Positions 8,778-17,526 of a stretch of 64,000 nucleotides of DNA are shown piece by piece. Every line of letters begins with the position of its first letter. Within the stretch, counting starts at the first letter, position 1. Source of the DNA: an uncultured Gammaproteobacteria bacterium (GTDB lineage: Bacteria; Pseudomonadota; Gammaproteobacteria; HK1); the NCBI GenBank assembly GCA_947258715.1, contig CAMYJH010000022.1, positions 96,181 to 160,180 of the forward strand, given 5' to 3'. Under the pieces are notes generated by a model that saw nothing but the letters and a program-made list of their open reading frames with translations, searched no databases and was not told where the DNA came from. Made by a program: the position numbers and the translations under genes.

Positions 8778-10258
8778 AACGGATTCGGCACTTCGGTCGC
8801 GGTGGAGATCCATACGCTTTTCGTCTGCATGTACTCACGGATCGCTTCTTGCCCGTTCTCGCGCCCCAGGCCGCTGCGCTTGTAGCCGCCGAAGGGCGAC
8901 ATGTAGCTGACGGCGCGGTAGGTGTTGACCCACACCGTGCCGGCCTGCAAGCGCTCGGACATGAGCAGCGCGCGGCGGATGTTCTGGGTCCAAACGCCCG
9001 CGGCGAGGCCGAAGACCACGTCGTTGCCGACTTCGATGGCCTCGTCGTCATCTTTGAACGGGATCACCGAGAGCACGGGTCCGAACACTTCCTCCTGGGC
9101 AATTCGCATCTTGTTGTTGACACCGGTGAAGATGGTGGGCTCCACGAACCAGCCGCTGCCGCACTCGGGACGCTCTGCCTTGCCGCCGCCGAGCACCGTT
9201 TCGGCGCCTTCGCCCTTGGCCACGTCGATATACCCGAGCACCTTTTCATACTGGGGGATGTTGGTGACCGGGCCCACCTGGGTTTCGGTCTCCATTGGGT
9301 TGCCCATCCTGGCGGTCTTGGCAAACGCGACCAGCTTGTCGACGAATTCGTTGTGGATTCTTTCCTGCACCAGCAGCCTGGAGCCGGCGATGCAGGTCTG
9401 GCCGGTAGCGGCGAAAATGCCGGAGACCGCGCCTTTGACCGCATCGTCCATGTCACAGTCGTCGAAGACGATATTGGGGGATTTTCCGCCAAGCTCGAGA
9501 CTCACGCGCTTCAGTCCTTTGGCGGCGGTGGCGTAAATATGTTCGCCGGTGCGATCCGATCCGGTGAACGCCACCTTGCGCACCAGCGGGTGTTCCACCA
9601 GCGGCCCGCCGCACTCCGGACCGAAGCCGGTGACGATATTGATCACGCCCGGCGGAAATCCGGCCGCCTCGACCAGGCGGGCGAACTCCAGCGCCGAGGC
9701 GCTGGTGTACTCGGAAGGCTTGAGAACGACGGTGTTTCCCGCGGCCAGGGCCGGCGCCAGCTTCCAGCTCGCCAGCATCAGCGGAGAGTTCCACGCCGAA
9801 ATCGCTGCGCACACGCCCAACGGCTCGTGACGGGTGAAATTGAACGCGGGCTTGTCGATGGGAATGACCGCGCCTTCGATCTTGTCCGCCAGCCCGCCGT
9901 AGTAGTAGTACCACTGGGGCACGTACTTGAGCTGCGCCGCCATCTCGCTGATGAGTTTTCCGTTGTCTTTGACTTCCACCCGTGCCAGCACGTCGGCGTT
10001 CTTGGCGATCAAATCTCCGAGCCGTCGCATCAGCATGCCGCGCTCGGTGGCGCCGAGCTTCGGCCATTCACCGTGGATGAAAGCCTCGTGCGCAGCCTGC
10101 ACCGCGCGGTCCACGTCTTCCGCTTTCGCTTGCGGAATCAGGCACCAGGGTTCGGCGGTATAAGGGTCAAAGCTTTCAAAGTACTCACCCGAGGCTGACT
10201 GGGCCCACTTGCCGCCTACGAACATCTTGTATTTTTTGAGGTTGGTCTTTTCAGACAT
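8765..10258 (-). CDS. aldehyde dehydrogenase (NAD+-dependent)
   Basis: This is a full-length ALDH of 497 residues. The substrate-activating Glu is in LELGGKSPNIV and the catalytic Cys in GQTCIAGSRLLV. The coenzyme-binding element SAWNSPL and the C-terminal PFGGYKRSGLGRENG are also present. It oxidises an aldehyde to a carboxylate in the cytoplasm. Its neighbours (iron alcohol dehydrogenase, second ALDH, glutamine-synthetase-like enzyme) fit oxidation of an amino- or gamma-glutamylamino-aldehyde. The 3' end is formed by the heptamer repeat, giving the final VMR and stop. Confidence 0.93.
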   Translation of the reverse strand: MSEKTNLKKYKMFVGGKWAQSASGEYFESFDPYTAEPWCLIPQAKAEDVDRAVQAAHEAFIHGEWPKLGATERGMLMRRLGDLIAKNADVLARVEVKDNGKLISEMAAQLKYVPQWYYYYGGLADKIEGAVIPIDKPAFNFTRHEPLGVCAAISAWNSPLMLASWKLAPALAAGNTVVLKPSEYTSASALEFARLVEAAGFPPGVINIVTGFGPECGGPLVEHPLVRKVAFTGSDRTGEHIYATAAKGLKRVSLELGGKSPNIVFDDCDMDDAVKGAVSGIFAATGQTCIAGSRLLVQERIHNEFVDKLVAFAKTARMGNPMETETQVGPVTNIPQYEKVLGYIDVAKGEGAETVLGGGKAERPECGSGWFVEPTIFTGVNNKMRIAQEEVFGPVLSVIPFKDDDEAIEVGNDVVFGLAAGVWTQNIRRALLMSERLQAGTVWVNTYRAVSYMSPFGGYKRSGLGRENGQEAIREYMQTKSVWISTATEVPNPFVMR

Positions 10259-10333
10259 GATCTTTTCTCTTCAATTGCTGGAATTTTTGATACGCCCGGT
10301 GGCGCGAAGGGGCTGTGGGAACTGCATCCACTT

Positions 10334-11527
10334 TCAGCATTCGCCTAAATTGCCCTGAATGGCTTTATTGAAAAGCTGGCTCAAGTTCTCCTTGGTCAGC
10401 GGAACGGGGTTGGTTGCAGCCGAAGGATCGATTTCTGCCATCGGCGCCAGCGTTTCGATGTGCTCGTCCGCTACACCTATGTCGGAAAGCGTGTGGGGTA
10501 TGCCGATGCGCAGCCGAAGCTCGAGTATCCACTCGAGCACAATGTCGAAGGAGGGATCACCAAGTTCGAGGTAACGGGCCAGGGCGGTCAGCTTGTCCTC
10601 GATTTCGGCGCGGTTGAACATCAGCACGTAGGGCATGACCACTGCGTTTGTCAGCCCGTGATGGGTGTCGAGCACGGCACCGCAGGGATGGCTCATGGCG
10701 TGCATGGCGCCGAGACCTTTTTGGAACGCCGTCGCGCCCATAGTGGAGGCCACCTGCATTTGAGCGCGGGCCATGAGGTTATCGCCTTCGCTGCAGGCTA
10801 CCGGCAGCCACTCCCTGATCAGCCTCATGCCCTCCAGCGCGATGCCCTGCGCCATGGGATGGTAAACGGGACTACAGTAGGCTTCGAGATTGTGAGACAA
10901 GGCGTCCATGCCCACGGCGGCGGTTATGTGCGCCGGAAGGCCCAGGGTGAGCTCCGGGTCGTCGATGACGATGGCCGGAAGCATCTTGGGATGAAAGATG
11001 ATTTTTTTCGTGTGGTCACGTTCATCGGTGATCACCGAGGCGCGACCCACCTCCGACCCGGTGCCGGACGTGGTCGGCACCGCAACGATTGGCGATATGC
11101 CGTCGGCGTTCACCCGCGTCCACCAGTCGTCGCGATCCTCGAAGTCGAACAGCGGCCGGGTTTGCCCCGCCATCAGAGCGATGGCTTTTCCCGCGTCGAG
11201 GGCGCTGCCGCCGCCGAAAGCAACGACGCCGTCGTGTCTGCCTTCGCGATAAGCTTCAACACCTTCGCTGACGTTGGCCTCGACCGGGTTTCCGCGCACC
11301 TTGGAGAACACCTCACATCCCAAGCCCGCAGCGCGGCAGAGCTCGACCGCGCTTCCAAGCATCGGCAACGCGGCAAGTCCCGGATCCGTGACCAGCAGCG
11401 GCCGGCGCATGCCCAGCTGCCTGCAGGCATCGGCAAGTTCGCGGACGCGCCCGGCCCCGAAGCGAATGCTGGTGGGGTAATTCCAGTTGCCGGAAAGCCG
11501 CGATACGTCGATGTTGTGGCCTTTCAT
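10334..11527 (-). CDS. iron-containing alcohol dehydrogenase
   Basis: This group III metal-dependent alcohol dehydrogenase has 397 residues. Recognisable are the NAD-binding GGGSALDAGKA segment and metal-ligand His residues in DALSHNLEAY and in HAMSHPCGAVLDTHHG. PTTSGTGSEVGRAS is the typical family motif. I chose the ATG at 11527 (MKGHNIDV); the longer version begins inside a TGATGCG repeat block and is not credible. It would interconvert an alcohol and the aldehyde taken by the adjacent aldehyde dehydrogenases. The gap of about 75 bases to the downstream ALDH start fits a shared transcript. Confidence 0.92.
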   Translation of the reverse strand: MKGHNIDVSRLSGNWNYPTSIRFGAGRVRELADACRQLGMRRPLLVTDPGLAALPMLGSAVELCRAAGLGCEVFSKVRGNPVEANVSEGVEAYREGRHDGVVAFGGGSALDAGKAIALMAGQTRPLFDFEDRDDWWTRVNADGISPIVAVPTTSGTGSEVGRASVITDERDHTKKIIFHPKMLPAIVIDDPELTLGLPAHITAAVGMDALSHNLEAYCSPVYHPMAQGIALEGMRLIREWLPVACSEGDNLMARAQMQVASTMGATAFQKGLGAMHAMSHPCGAVLDTHHGLTNAVVMPYVLMFNRAEIEDKLTALARYLELGDPSFDIVLEWILELRLRIGIPHTLSDIGVADEHIETLAPMAEIDPSAATNPVPLTKENLSQLFNKAIQGNLGEC

Positions 11528-11529
11528 AT

Positions 11530-11648
11530 TGGTGATGCGTGATGCGTTATGGGTGATGCGGGACGCGTGTTTGAGCAAGCGAGGGCGAATCCGATTCTAT
11601 AGCCTGATTCGGTTTCCTCTTGTCGCGTCACACATCACGCGTCACCAT
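11530..11648. repeat. TGATGCG heptamer repeats upstream of the iron ADH
   Basis: Units such as GTGATGCGTGATGCG (from about 11532) and, inverted, CACATCACGCGTCACC (about 11631-11646) flank an AT-richer stretch. They belong to the same family as the 8641-8777 block and fill the gap between the two ALDH/ADH genes, where they may be transcribed as a hairpin. Confidence 0.55.
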
Positions 11649-11674
11649 GTAACTATACGGGTGAAAGAAATGTC

Positions 11675-13066
11675 TCAAACCGTGACCCGTAAATGAAACG
11701 ACTTCGGCCGCGTGAGCTGCTCGTAGCCGATGCGGGACAGAGTGCAGCCGCGGCCCGAGTCTTTGACGCCGGTCCAGGCAAGCGCCGGGTCCAGGTAGTC
11801 GGCGCGGTTCATGAACCAGGTGCCGGTGGCGACGCGGTCGCCGATCTCCAGCGCCGATTTCTCGTCGCCGGTCCAGATTGAGGCGGTGAGGCCGAATTCA
11901 CTGTCGTTCATAAGCGTCACGGCCTCGTCGTCCGATCGCACCTTCATGATACCGACCACGGGGCCGAAACTCTCCTCCGTCATCACCCGCATGGAGTGGT
12001 CGACGTCGAGCAGGATCTGCGGCGCAAGGTAGGCGGAGCCGGGGGCGTCGGCGTCGAATGTCGCCGGGTCTATGACCGCCTTCGCGCCGGCCTTCACCGC
12101 CTCCGCTATCTGGGCGCGGACAAATTCCGCCGCTTGCGCTTTCACCATCGGGCCCAGCGTGGTGCCCTCGCGCAGAGGGTTGCCGAGCCGGTAGCCATTC
12201 ACCAGCTCCGCTGCGCCTTCGACGAAGGCATCGTAGACGTCCTGGTGCACGTACACGCGTTCAATGCCGCAGCAGGATTGCCCAGAGTTGAAGAAGGCGC
12301 CATCGACCACGTTTTCAATCGCGTGGTCAAGCTTCGCGTCGGCGCGGACGTAAGCCGGATCCTTGCCGCCGAGCTCGAGACCGAGGCCGATAAATCGCTT
12401 GGCGGCGGCCGCCTGTACCGCGTGGCCGGCGGGCACCGACCCGGTGAAGGCGACGAAGTCGACGCCGTCGGTCCCGATGAGAGCGAGCGCTTCCGGGTGA
12501 CCCAGGTGCAGATATTGAAACAATCCCTGGGGAAGGCCGGCGGATTCAAACGCCGCAGCGAAACGCTCGGCGCACAGCGGCGTCTGCGCCGAGTGCTTGA
12601 GCAGCACCGCGTTGCCGGCCATGAGCGCAGGGACCACCGAGTTGACGGCGGTCAAGTAGGGATAGTTCCAGGGCGCGATGACAAAGACCACGCCCAGCGG
12701 ATCCCGGCGCACGAAGCGGGTGAAGCCCTCTTTGGGTCCGGCATCGATCTCTCCCAGGGACCGCGGCGCGATCTCGATCATATACCTTGCCCGTTCCTCG
12801 AAGCCTCGGACCTCCCCCGGCGCGTGAGAAACCGGACGTCCCATCTGCCAGCTGATCTCCCGGGCGATTTCCGTGCCGTCAGCGACGAAGGCGTCCACCG
12901 CCCGGCCGAGCAGCGCCTGTCGTTGGCTGACGCTGGTTTGTCGCCACGCCTGCTGAGCGGTCCGGGCCCGTGAGAGGGCAGAGACGGCGTCTTCCAGGCT
13001 CGAAAGTGGGCGCTCAACGTAAACGCTTCCGTCGACCGGGGTGGTACATTTCAATAAGCGGGTCAT
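11675..13066 (-). CDS. aldehyde dehydrogenase, second copy
   Basis: This second ALDH has 463 residues from the ATG at 13066 (MTRLLKCT). It shows the Glu motif LELGGKDPAYV and the catalytic Cys region NSGQSCCGIERV, which has two adjacent cysteines. It is more distant from the first ALDH than a recent duplicate would be and looks closer to the succinate-semialdehyde or aminoaldehyde type. An upstream extension of 46 residues is open but overlaps the intergenic region and lacks family similarity. It sits between the iron alcohol dehydrogenase and the SDR in the minus-strand cluster. Confidence 0.9.
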   Translation of the reverse strand: MTRLLKCTTPVDGSVYVERPLSSLEDAVSALSRARTAQQAWRQTSVSQRQALLGRAVDAFVADGTEIAREISWQMGRPVSHAPGEVRGFEERARYMIEIAPRSLGEIDAGPKEGFTRFVRRDPLGVVFVIAPWNYPYLTAVNSVVPALMAGNAVLLKHSAQTPLCAERFAAAFESAGLPQGLFQYLHLGHPEALALIGTDGVDFVAFTGSVPAGHAVQAAAAKRFIGLGLELGGKDPAYVRADAKLDHAIENVVDGAFFNSGQSCCGIERVYVHQDVYDAFVEGAAELVNGYRLGNPLREGTTLGPMVKAQAAEFVRAQIAEAVKAGAKAVIDPATFDADAPGSAYLAPQILLDVDHSMRVMTEESFGPVVGIMKVRSDDEAVTLMNDSEFGLTASIWTGDEKSALEIGDRVATGTWFMNRADYLDPALAWTGVKDSGRGCTLSRIGYEQLTRPKSFHLRVTV

Positions 13067-13172
13067 GGTGTGTTGATACTGCGTCTGAAAAGTGGGTTCG
13101 GGCGTTTGATCAAAGAAAAGACCTAGAGTCGCCGAGTCGGCGGAAGAAATCCAGGCGGCAAAAGCATGTTCA

Positions 13173-13934
13173 TCAAGGCAGCGCCAGCAGGCCGCCGTCC
13201 ACAACCAGCTCGGTGCCGGTAATGTAACTCGCCCGCTTGGAGAGCAGAAACAGGATCGCGTCCGACATGTTCTGGGTGCTGCCGACCCGGCCCAACGGTA
13301 TGGCCGCCGCCGTCTTCTCCTGCAGCTTCGGATCGCTTCGCCAGCGCCTCTGCATCGGCGACTCGGTGGGTCCGGGAACCAGCACGTTGGATCGGATACC
13401 GTCTGCGGCGAACTGGATTGCGATGGACTTGGAGAGGGCGATCACCGCGGCCTTCGACGTCTGGTAGGCGTCCTGAGGTTGTTTGTCTCCGCGCAGGCCC
13501 TGGGTCGAGGAAACGTGCACCATGGCACCTCCGCCGCTTTTCTTCATCAGCGGTACGGCGTGACGCACGGTATGGACGATGGACTTCAGATTGATGTCCA
13601 GCACCTGGTCCCACACTTTCAGATCCATGTCGGTAAGGGAGCCGTCGCGGGTGAACCAGAGAACCCCGGCGGCGTTGACCAGTAAATCCAGGCGCCCGCT
13701 GGCTTTAAACGCCTCTTGCATGAAGTCGTGCACGAAGTCATCGTCGGTCACATCGCCCTGACGAAAGATCGCGCGGTCTCCGTGTTGGTCAAAGCCGTCC
13801 GGCTTCGGTTTTAGATCGGCCATGAACACCCGCGCGCCTTCGTCGAACAAATCTCTGGCCACGTTGAGGCCCATGCCGCCACCGGCGCCGGTGACGACGG
13901 CGCTCAGATCACTGAAACCGGAATCGCTTTGCAA
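13173..13934 (-). CDS. SDR-family oxidoreductase
   Basis: This classical SDR shows the glycine motif TGAGGGMG, the NAAG motif (VNAAGVLW), the active-site YQTSK, and the C-terminal GTELVVDGG. The only ATG/GTG-type starts lie far upstream inside the glutamine-synthetase-like gene, so I place the start at an in-frame TTG at 13934 (253 residues). A CTG at about 13955 is an alternative; neither has a clear ribosome-binding site, which suggests coupling to the upstream gene ending 28 bases before. The likely substrate is an alcohol or ketone intermediate of the same pathway. Confidence 0.8.
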   Translation of the reverse strand: MQSDSGFSDLSAVVTGAGGGMGLNVARDLFDEGARVFMADLKPKPDGFDQHGDRAIFRQGDVTDDDFVHDFMQEAFKASGRLDLLVNAAGVLWFTRDGSLTDMDLKVWDQVLDINLKSIVHTVRHAVPLMKKSGGGAMVHVSSTQGLRGDKQPQDAYQTSKAAVIALSKSIAIQFAADGIRSNVLVPGPTESPMQRRWRSDPKLQEKTAAAIPLGRVGSTQNMSDAILFLLSKRASYITGTELVVDGGLLALP

Positions 13935-13962
13935 CTTGGATAGCCAGTCGGCAAGCAGTTGA

Positions 13963-15330
13963 TTAAATGATCTCGAAGTAGCGCTCGAGCTCCCAGTCGC
14001 TGATGTGCTTTCTGTACTCCCGCTCCTCCCATTCCCGAGTGGCGGCGTAGTGATCGACAAAGGCGTCACCAAACCAGTCCCTGGCCATCTCGGATTTCTT
14101 CAGCCTTTGGGCCGCCTCCCACAGCGTCTTCGGCAGCTGCATGCGCTTGGGAAATCTCTGATCGTAGGCGTTTCCCTCCACCGGCCCTTCCGGCTCCACC
14201 TTGTTCTCGATGCCCCAGATGCCGGAAGCCAGCGCCGCGGCGAGTATCACGTAGGGGTTGGCATCCGCCGCGCTGATACGATACTCGACCCGCTGGGAGT
14301 TTGGGCTGCCGGGGATTGCCCTTAGCGCACAGGTGCGGTTGTCGATGCCGTAGCTCGCCTCGGTGGGCGCCCAAAATCCCGGGATCAGGCGGGTGAAAGA
14401 GTTGATGGTGGGGGCGATCATCGCCAGCAGCTCCGGCATCAGCTTTTGCTGTCCGCCGACGAAATGACGCATGCGATCGCTGATGTTGGCGGCTTTCGAA
14501 TCGTCGTGAAAAACGGACTTGCCGTCGTCATCGCGTAAAGACATGTGCACGTGCCCGCTCTGGCCGGGCCAGTCCGGGGACCACTTGGCCATGAACGTAG
14601 CCATCATCCCCGAGCGCTGGGCCAGGATCTTGGTAAAGGTTTTGAACATCGCCGCCTTGTCGGCCGCATTCAGACCCGTGTCCACCTTGAGCGCCGCCTC
14701 CAGCACGCCGGGGCCGGTCTCCTCATGCAGCCCCTCGATGGCAAAATCCATCTCCTCGCATGTCTGCAACATCAGCCGGTAGAAATCCGAATGCACCGAG
14801 TTGCGCAGCATGGAGTAGCCGAAAAACCCGGGCGCAATGGGGCTCATGTCACGGTAGCGCTTCTCCCGCACCGTATGCGGTGTCTCGTTGAAAAGGAAAA
14901 ACTCGTACTCGAAGCCGGCAAAAAGCGTGTAGCCCTGATTTTGAGCGCGGTCCAGGACCCGTCTTAAAAGGCCGCGCGGACAGACTTCTTCCGCAGGCGG
15001 CGCGAACTCTCCGAGGAAGAAAAGCCCGTTGTCCTCGAACGGGAGATCGCGGCAAGAATCCGGCAGCAGGCGCACGCTCGCATCGGGATAACCGGTGTGC
15101 CAGCCGGTGTAGCTGACGTTGTCGTAGAGCTGGTCGTAGGAATCCCAGCCGAGCACTACGTCGCAAAACCCGAAACCTTTGTCCAGAGCGGAGAGAAACT
15201 TCTCCCGCGCCATATATTTTCCGCGCAGGATTCCATCCATGTCGAACACACCGACTTTGACGTGGCTCAAACGCCGCTCTTCGATGATTGCACGCGCGTC
15301 AATTTCGGATTTAACGTCCCGGGCTTCCAT
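13963..15330 (-). CDS. glutamine synthetase-like gamma-glutamylamide synthetase
   Basis: The 455-residue protein has the glutamine synthetase fold: the N-terminal beta-grasp part, then catalytic-domain motifs FEYEFFLFNE, EGLHEETGPG, SGHVHMSLRD and NRTCALRAIPG. Its length and divergent N-terminus fit the PuuA/IpuC-like gamma-glutamylation enzymes rather than housekeeping GlnA; the GlnA adenylylation loop is not visible. The ATG at 15330 has a GAGGAG ribosome-binding site 7 bases upstream, better than the GTG at 15336. It heads the minus-strand cluster and probably activates an amine with glutamate before the aldehyde dehydrogenase steps. The amine is unknown. Confidence 0.87.
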   Translation of the reverse strand: MEARDVKSEIDARAIIEERRLSHVKVGVFDMDGILRGKYMAREKFLSALDKGFGFCDVVLGWDSYDQLYDNVSYTGWHTGYPDASVRLLPDSCRDLPFEDNGLFFLGEFAPPAEEVCPRGLLRRVLDRAQNQGYTLFAGFEYEFFLFNETPHTVREKRYRDMSPIAPGFFGYSMLRNSVHSDFYRLMLQTCEEMDFAIEGLHEETGPGVLEAALKVDTGLNAADKAAMFKTFTKILAQRSGMMATFMAKWSPDWPGQSGHVHMSLRDDDGKSVFHDDSKAANISDRMRHFVGGQQKLMPELLAMIAPTINSFTRLIPGFWAPTEASYGIDNRTCALRAIPGSPNSQRVEYRISAADANPYVILAAALASGIWGIENKVEPEGPVEGNAYDQRFPKRMQLPKTLWEAAQRLKKSEMARDWFGDAFVDHYAATREWEEREYRKHISDWELERYFEII

Positions 15331-15736
15331 AACCACTCCTCAAGAAAAACAATCGAGTCGAATAATGTCAGTTACCGGCAAGCTGGAAAAGCTCGCCGCT
15401 TATTCGAGTTTCGCGAAAACCGTCAACCGAGACTACGAATCAGTCGCATCCGGGAGCGCGTCACGCACTTGTCGGGCGCCGGCGAAGCAGCACGCCCTGA
15501 ACGACAATACGGCGCCGCGGTAAGTGCAACACCGAGCAACCTGTTCTACTCCGTCAGTCGGTTGGCAGCGGGCGGCGAATCGAATTTTCGCTCACCCGGG
15601 TGGAAGAATCGCCGCCCCCCTGAGGCTGCCGCGTGCCCGGGATCTGTTGGCAGGGCACCGGATTCCGCATATATTAGCGGTCAATAATAATATGGTTTGC
15701 CGTTAACCCAAACACCATCAAAAGGAGTCAAATAGA
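15331..15736. promoter_or_regulatory. divergent intergenic region between the amine cluster and TRAP operon
   Basis: No gene is supported here. The region must hold promoters for the minus-strand cluster and the plus-strand dctP. A 9-bp stem GGGCGGCGA (15570-15578) / TCGCCGCCC (15609-15617) with a 30-nt loop is the only clear structure. The right end is AT-rich (ATATATTAGCGGTCAATAATA), as expected for a promoter, and AAAAGGAG precedes the dctP start. Confidence 0.45.
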
Positions 15737-16786
15737 ATGAAAAAACGCGAATTTCTCAAAACGGCAGGCGTGGGAACCGCGGCTGCGGTTGCCGCGGCTC
15801 ATGCGCCTTACGTGCATGCGCAGAAGAAAACGACCATCAAGTGGCGGCTTCAGACCTACGCCGGTGGTCCCTTGGCCGAGCATGTCATCAAACCCTCGAT
15901 CGAGGAGTTCAACAAGGTGGCCAATGGGGAGATGGTCATCGAGTTGTATACCGCCGACCAGCTGGTGCCTACCGGTGAGCTGTTTCGGGCAATGCAAAGA
16001 GGCACCATCGATGCCGTGCAGAGCGACGATGACTCCATTGCCGCACCGGTGGACGTGTCCGTCTTCGGCGGCTACTTTCCCTTCGCCACCCGCTATAGCC
16101 TGGACGTTCCCGTTCTGTTCAGTCAGTACGGATTGAAAGAAATCTGGGAGGAGGCCTACGGAGAAGTGGAGGGCGTCACCTGGCTCAGCGCCGGCGCCTG
16201 GGACCCGTGTCACTTCAATACCAAGAACCCGATCCGCAGCCTCGACGATTTAAAAGGCTTGCGTGTGTTCACCTTTCCTACCGCCGGTAAGTTCTTGTCG
16301 CGATTTGGCGTCGTTCCGGTAACCCTTCCGTGGGAAGATATCGAGGTCGCGGTTCAGACCGGCGAACTCGACGGCATCGCATGGTCGGGCATTACCGAGG
16401 ACTACACCGTGGGTTGGGCCGACGTGACCGACTACTTCCTGACCAACAATATTTCGGGTGCCTGGTGTGGGTCCTATTTTGCCAACAGCGCCTCATGGAA
16501 CAAGTTACCCGAGCATCTGCAGAGGTTGTTCCGTCTGTGCATGGACAGCTCGCACTACTACCGCCAGTACTGGTACTGGGGCGGCGAAGCGCATCTTCGG
16601 ACCAAGGGCAAGAAACTGAAGCTCACATCCATCCCGGACAACGAGTGGCAGAAAGTCGAGGATGAGGCGCAGAAGTTCTGGGATGAGGTTGCGGCGACGA
16701 GCCCGAGGCGCGCGAAAGTGATAAAAATCTTCAAAGAATATGCTGACGTGATGAAGAAGGCCGGGCGTCCGTATCGTTACGCCTGA
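15737..16786 (+). CDS. TRAP transporter substrate-binding protein (DctP family)
   Basis: The 349-residue exported protein begins with a signal sequence (MKKREFLKTAG, then alanine-rich to AHAQ) that resembles a twin-arginine leader with KR in place of RR. The mature part shows DctP-family features, including LKGLRVFTFPTAGKFLSRFG and the ELDGIAWSG element; the family binds carboxylates through a conserved Arg. It delivers ligand to the DctQ-DctM pair encoded next. An AAAAGGAG ribosome-binding site precedes the ATG. Its position beside the gamma-glutamylamide synthetase cluster suggests an amino acid or related carboxylate as ligand. Confidence 0.92.
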   Translation: MKKREFLKTAGVGTAAAVAAAHAPYVHAQKKTTIKWRLQTYAGGPLAEHVIKPSIEEFNKVANGEMVIELYTADQLVPTGELFRAMQRGTIDAVQSDDDSIAAPVDVSVFGGYFPFATRYSLDVPVLFSQYGLKEIWEEAYGEVEGVTWLSAGAWDPCHFNTKNPIRSLDDLKGLRVFTFPTAGKFLSRFGVVPVTLPWEDIEVAVQTGELDGIAWSGITEDYTVGWADVTDYFLTNNISGAWCGSYFANSASWNKLPEHLQRLFRLCMDSSHYYRQYWYWGGEAHLRTKGKKLKLTSIPDNEWQKVEDEAQKFWDEVAATSPRRAKVIKIFKEYADVMKKAGRPYRYA

Positions 16787-16815
16787 TTCCGGCGCGACAA
16801 CTCGCAAAGCAAAAA

Positions 16816-16854
16816 ACCTTCCCTGGCTCAGGATCGAATCCGGCCAGGGAAGGT
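16816..16854. terminator. strong hairpin between dctP and dctQ
   Basis: A 12-bp perfect stem (ACCTTCCCTGGC / GCCAGGGAAGGT) with a 15-nt loop is flanked by A6 on the left and TATTTT on the right. Placed inside an operon, it probably acts as a partial terminator or 3' stabiliser, raising binding-protein yield over membrane subunits. Confidence 0.65.
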
Positions 16855-17013
16855 GTATTTTGATCTCATCCGGTGGGCGAAGACCTGAGCGGTGGGCCTG
16901 GAGCCTTCATCGGCAGTCTGCGGGAAAATCCGCGTGGCCGCGTCGAGGCCGTGAAGCGTCGCATGCGCATGAGGCGCATTTTTTAATCGTGCTATTTCTG
17001 TAAACCCGCAGCA

Positions 17014-17526
17014 ATGCCGAAAGCGATAAGACTGTACGTGCGCTACGTCGACGCGATAAGTCGCGTCATCGGCAGGATCACCATGTACATGATCTTCGCC
17101 ATGATGGGCATTCTTCTGTTCGGCGCCATTTCCCGGAGCTTTTTCAACGTCCCTTTCATCTGGGTCGTAGAGATGGCGCAGTTCGTCATGACCGCTTACT
17201 ACCTGCTGGGCGGGGCATACTCGATACAGCTCGATTCCCACGTGAGGATGGATCTGCTTTATGGCCGCTGGTCGCCGAGAACCAAGGCCATCGTCGACGC
17301 GGTCACCGGCTGTTTTCTCATTTTCTATCTGATCATTCTTCTTTACGGCGGCATATCCAGCACCCACTACGCGATCGAATACAACCAGAAGAACTACTCC
17401 GTATGGGCGCCGCCCATGGCGCCGATCAAGATCATCATGACCATCGGCATCACCATGATGCTGCTGCAGATCATAGCGACCTTCTTCAAGGACCTGGAAA
17501 AGGCCAAGGGAGAGCAGGGCGCATGA
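17014..17526 (+). CDS. TRAP transporter small permease (DctQ family)
   Basis: This is a 170-residue inner-membrane protein with four hydrophobic segments (about 20-42, 50-70, 95-115, 138-158), the DctQ layout. The conserved aromatic-rich VPFIWVVEMAQF segment follows helix 1. It forms the membrane complex with DctM and couples sodium gradients to import. Its stop overlaps the DctM start by 4 bases (ATGA at 17523). The gap of more than 220 bases from dctP holds a strong hairpin. Confidence 0.92.
   Translation: MPKAIRLYVRYVDAISRVIGRITMYMIFAMMGILLFGAISRSFFNVPFIWVVEMAQFVMTAYYLLGGAYSIQLDSHVRMDLLYGRWSPRTKAIVDAVTGCFLIFYLIILLYGGISSTHYAIEYNQKNYSVWAPPMAPIKIIMTIGITMMLLQIIATFFKDLEKAKGEQGA

Noticed and set aside
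8849..10198. 449-residue plus-strand frame
   Set aside because: It is the antisense shadow of the aldehyde dehydrogenase, with no domain.
11996..12973. 325-residue plus-strand frame
   Set aside because: It is antisense to the second aldehyde dehydrogenase, with Arg/Gly-rich shadow composition.
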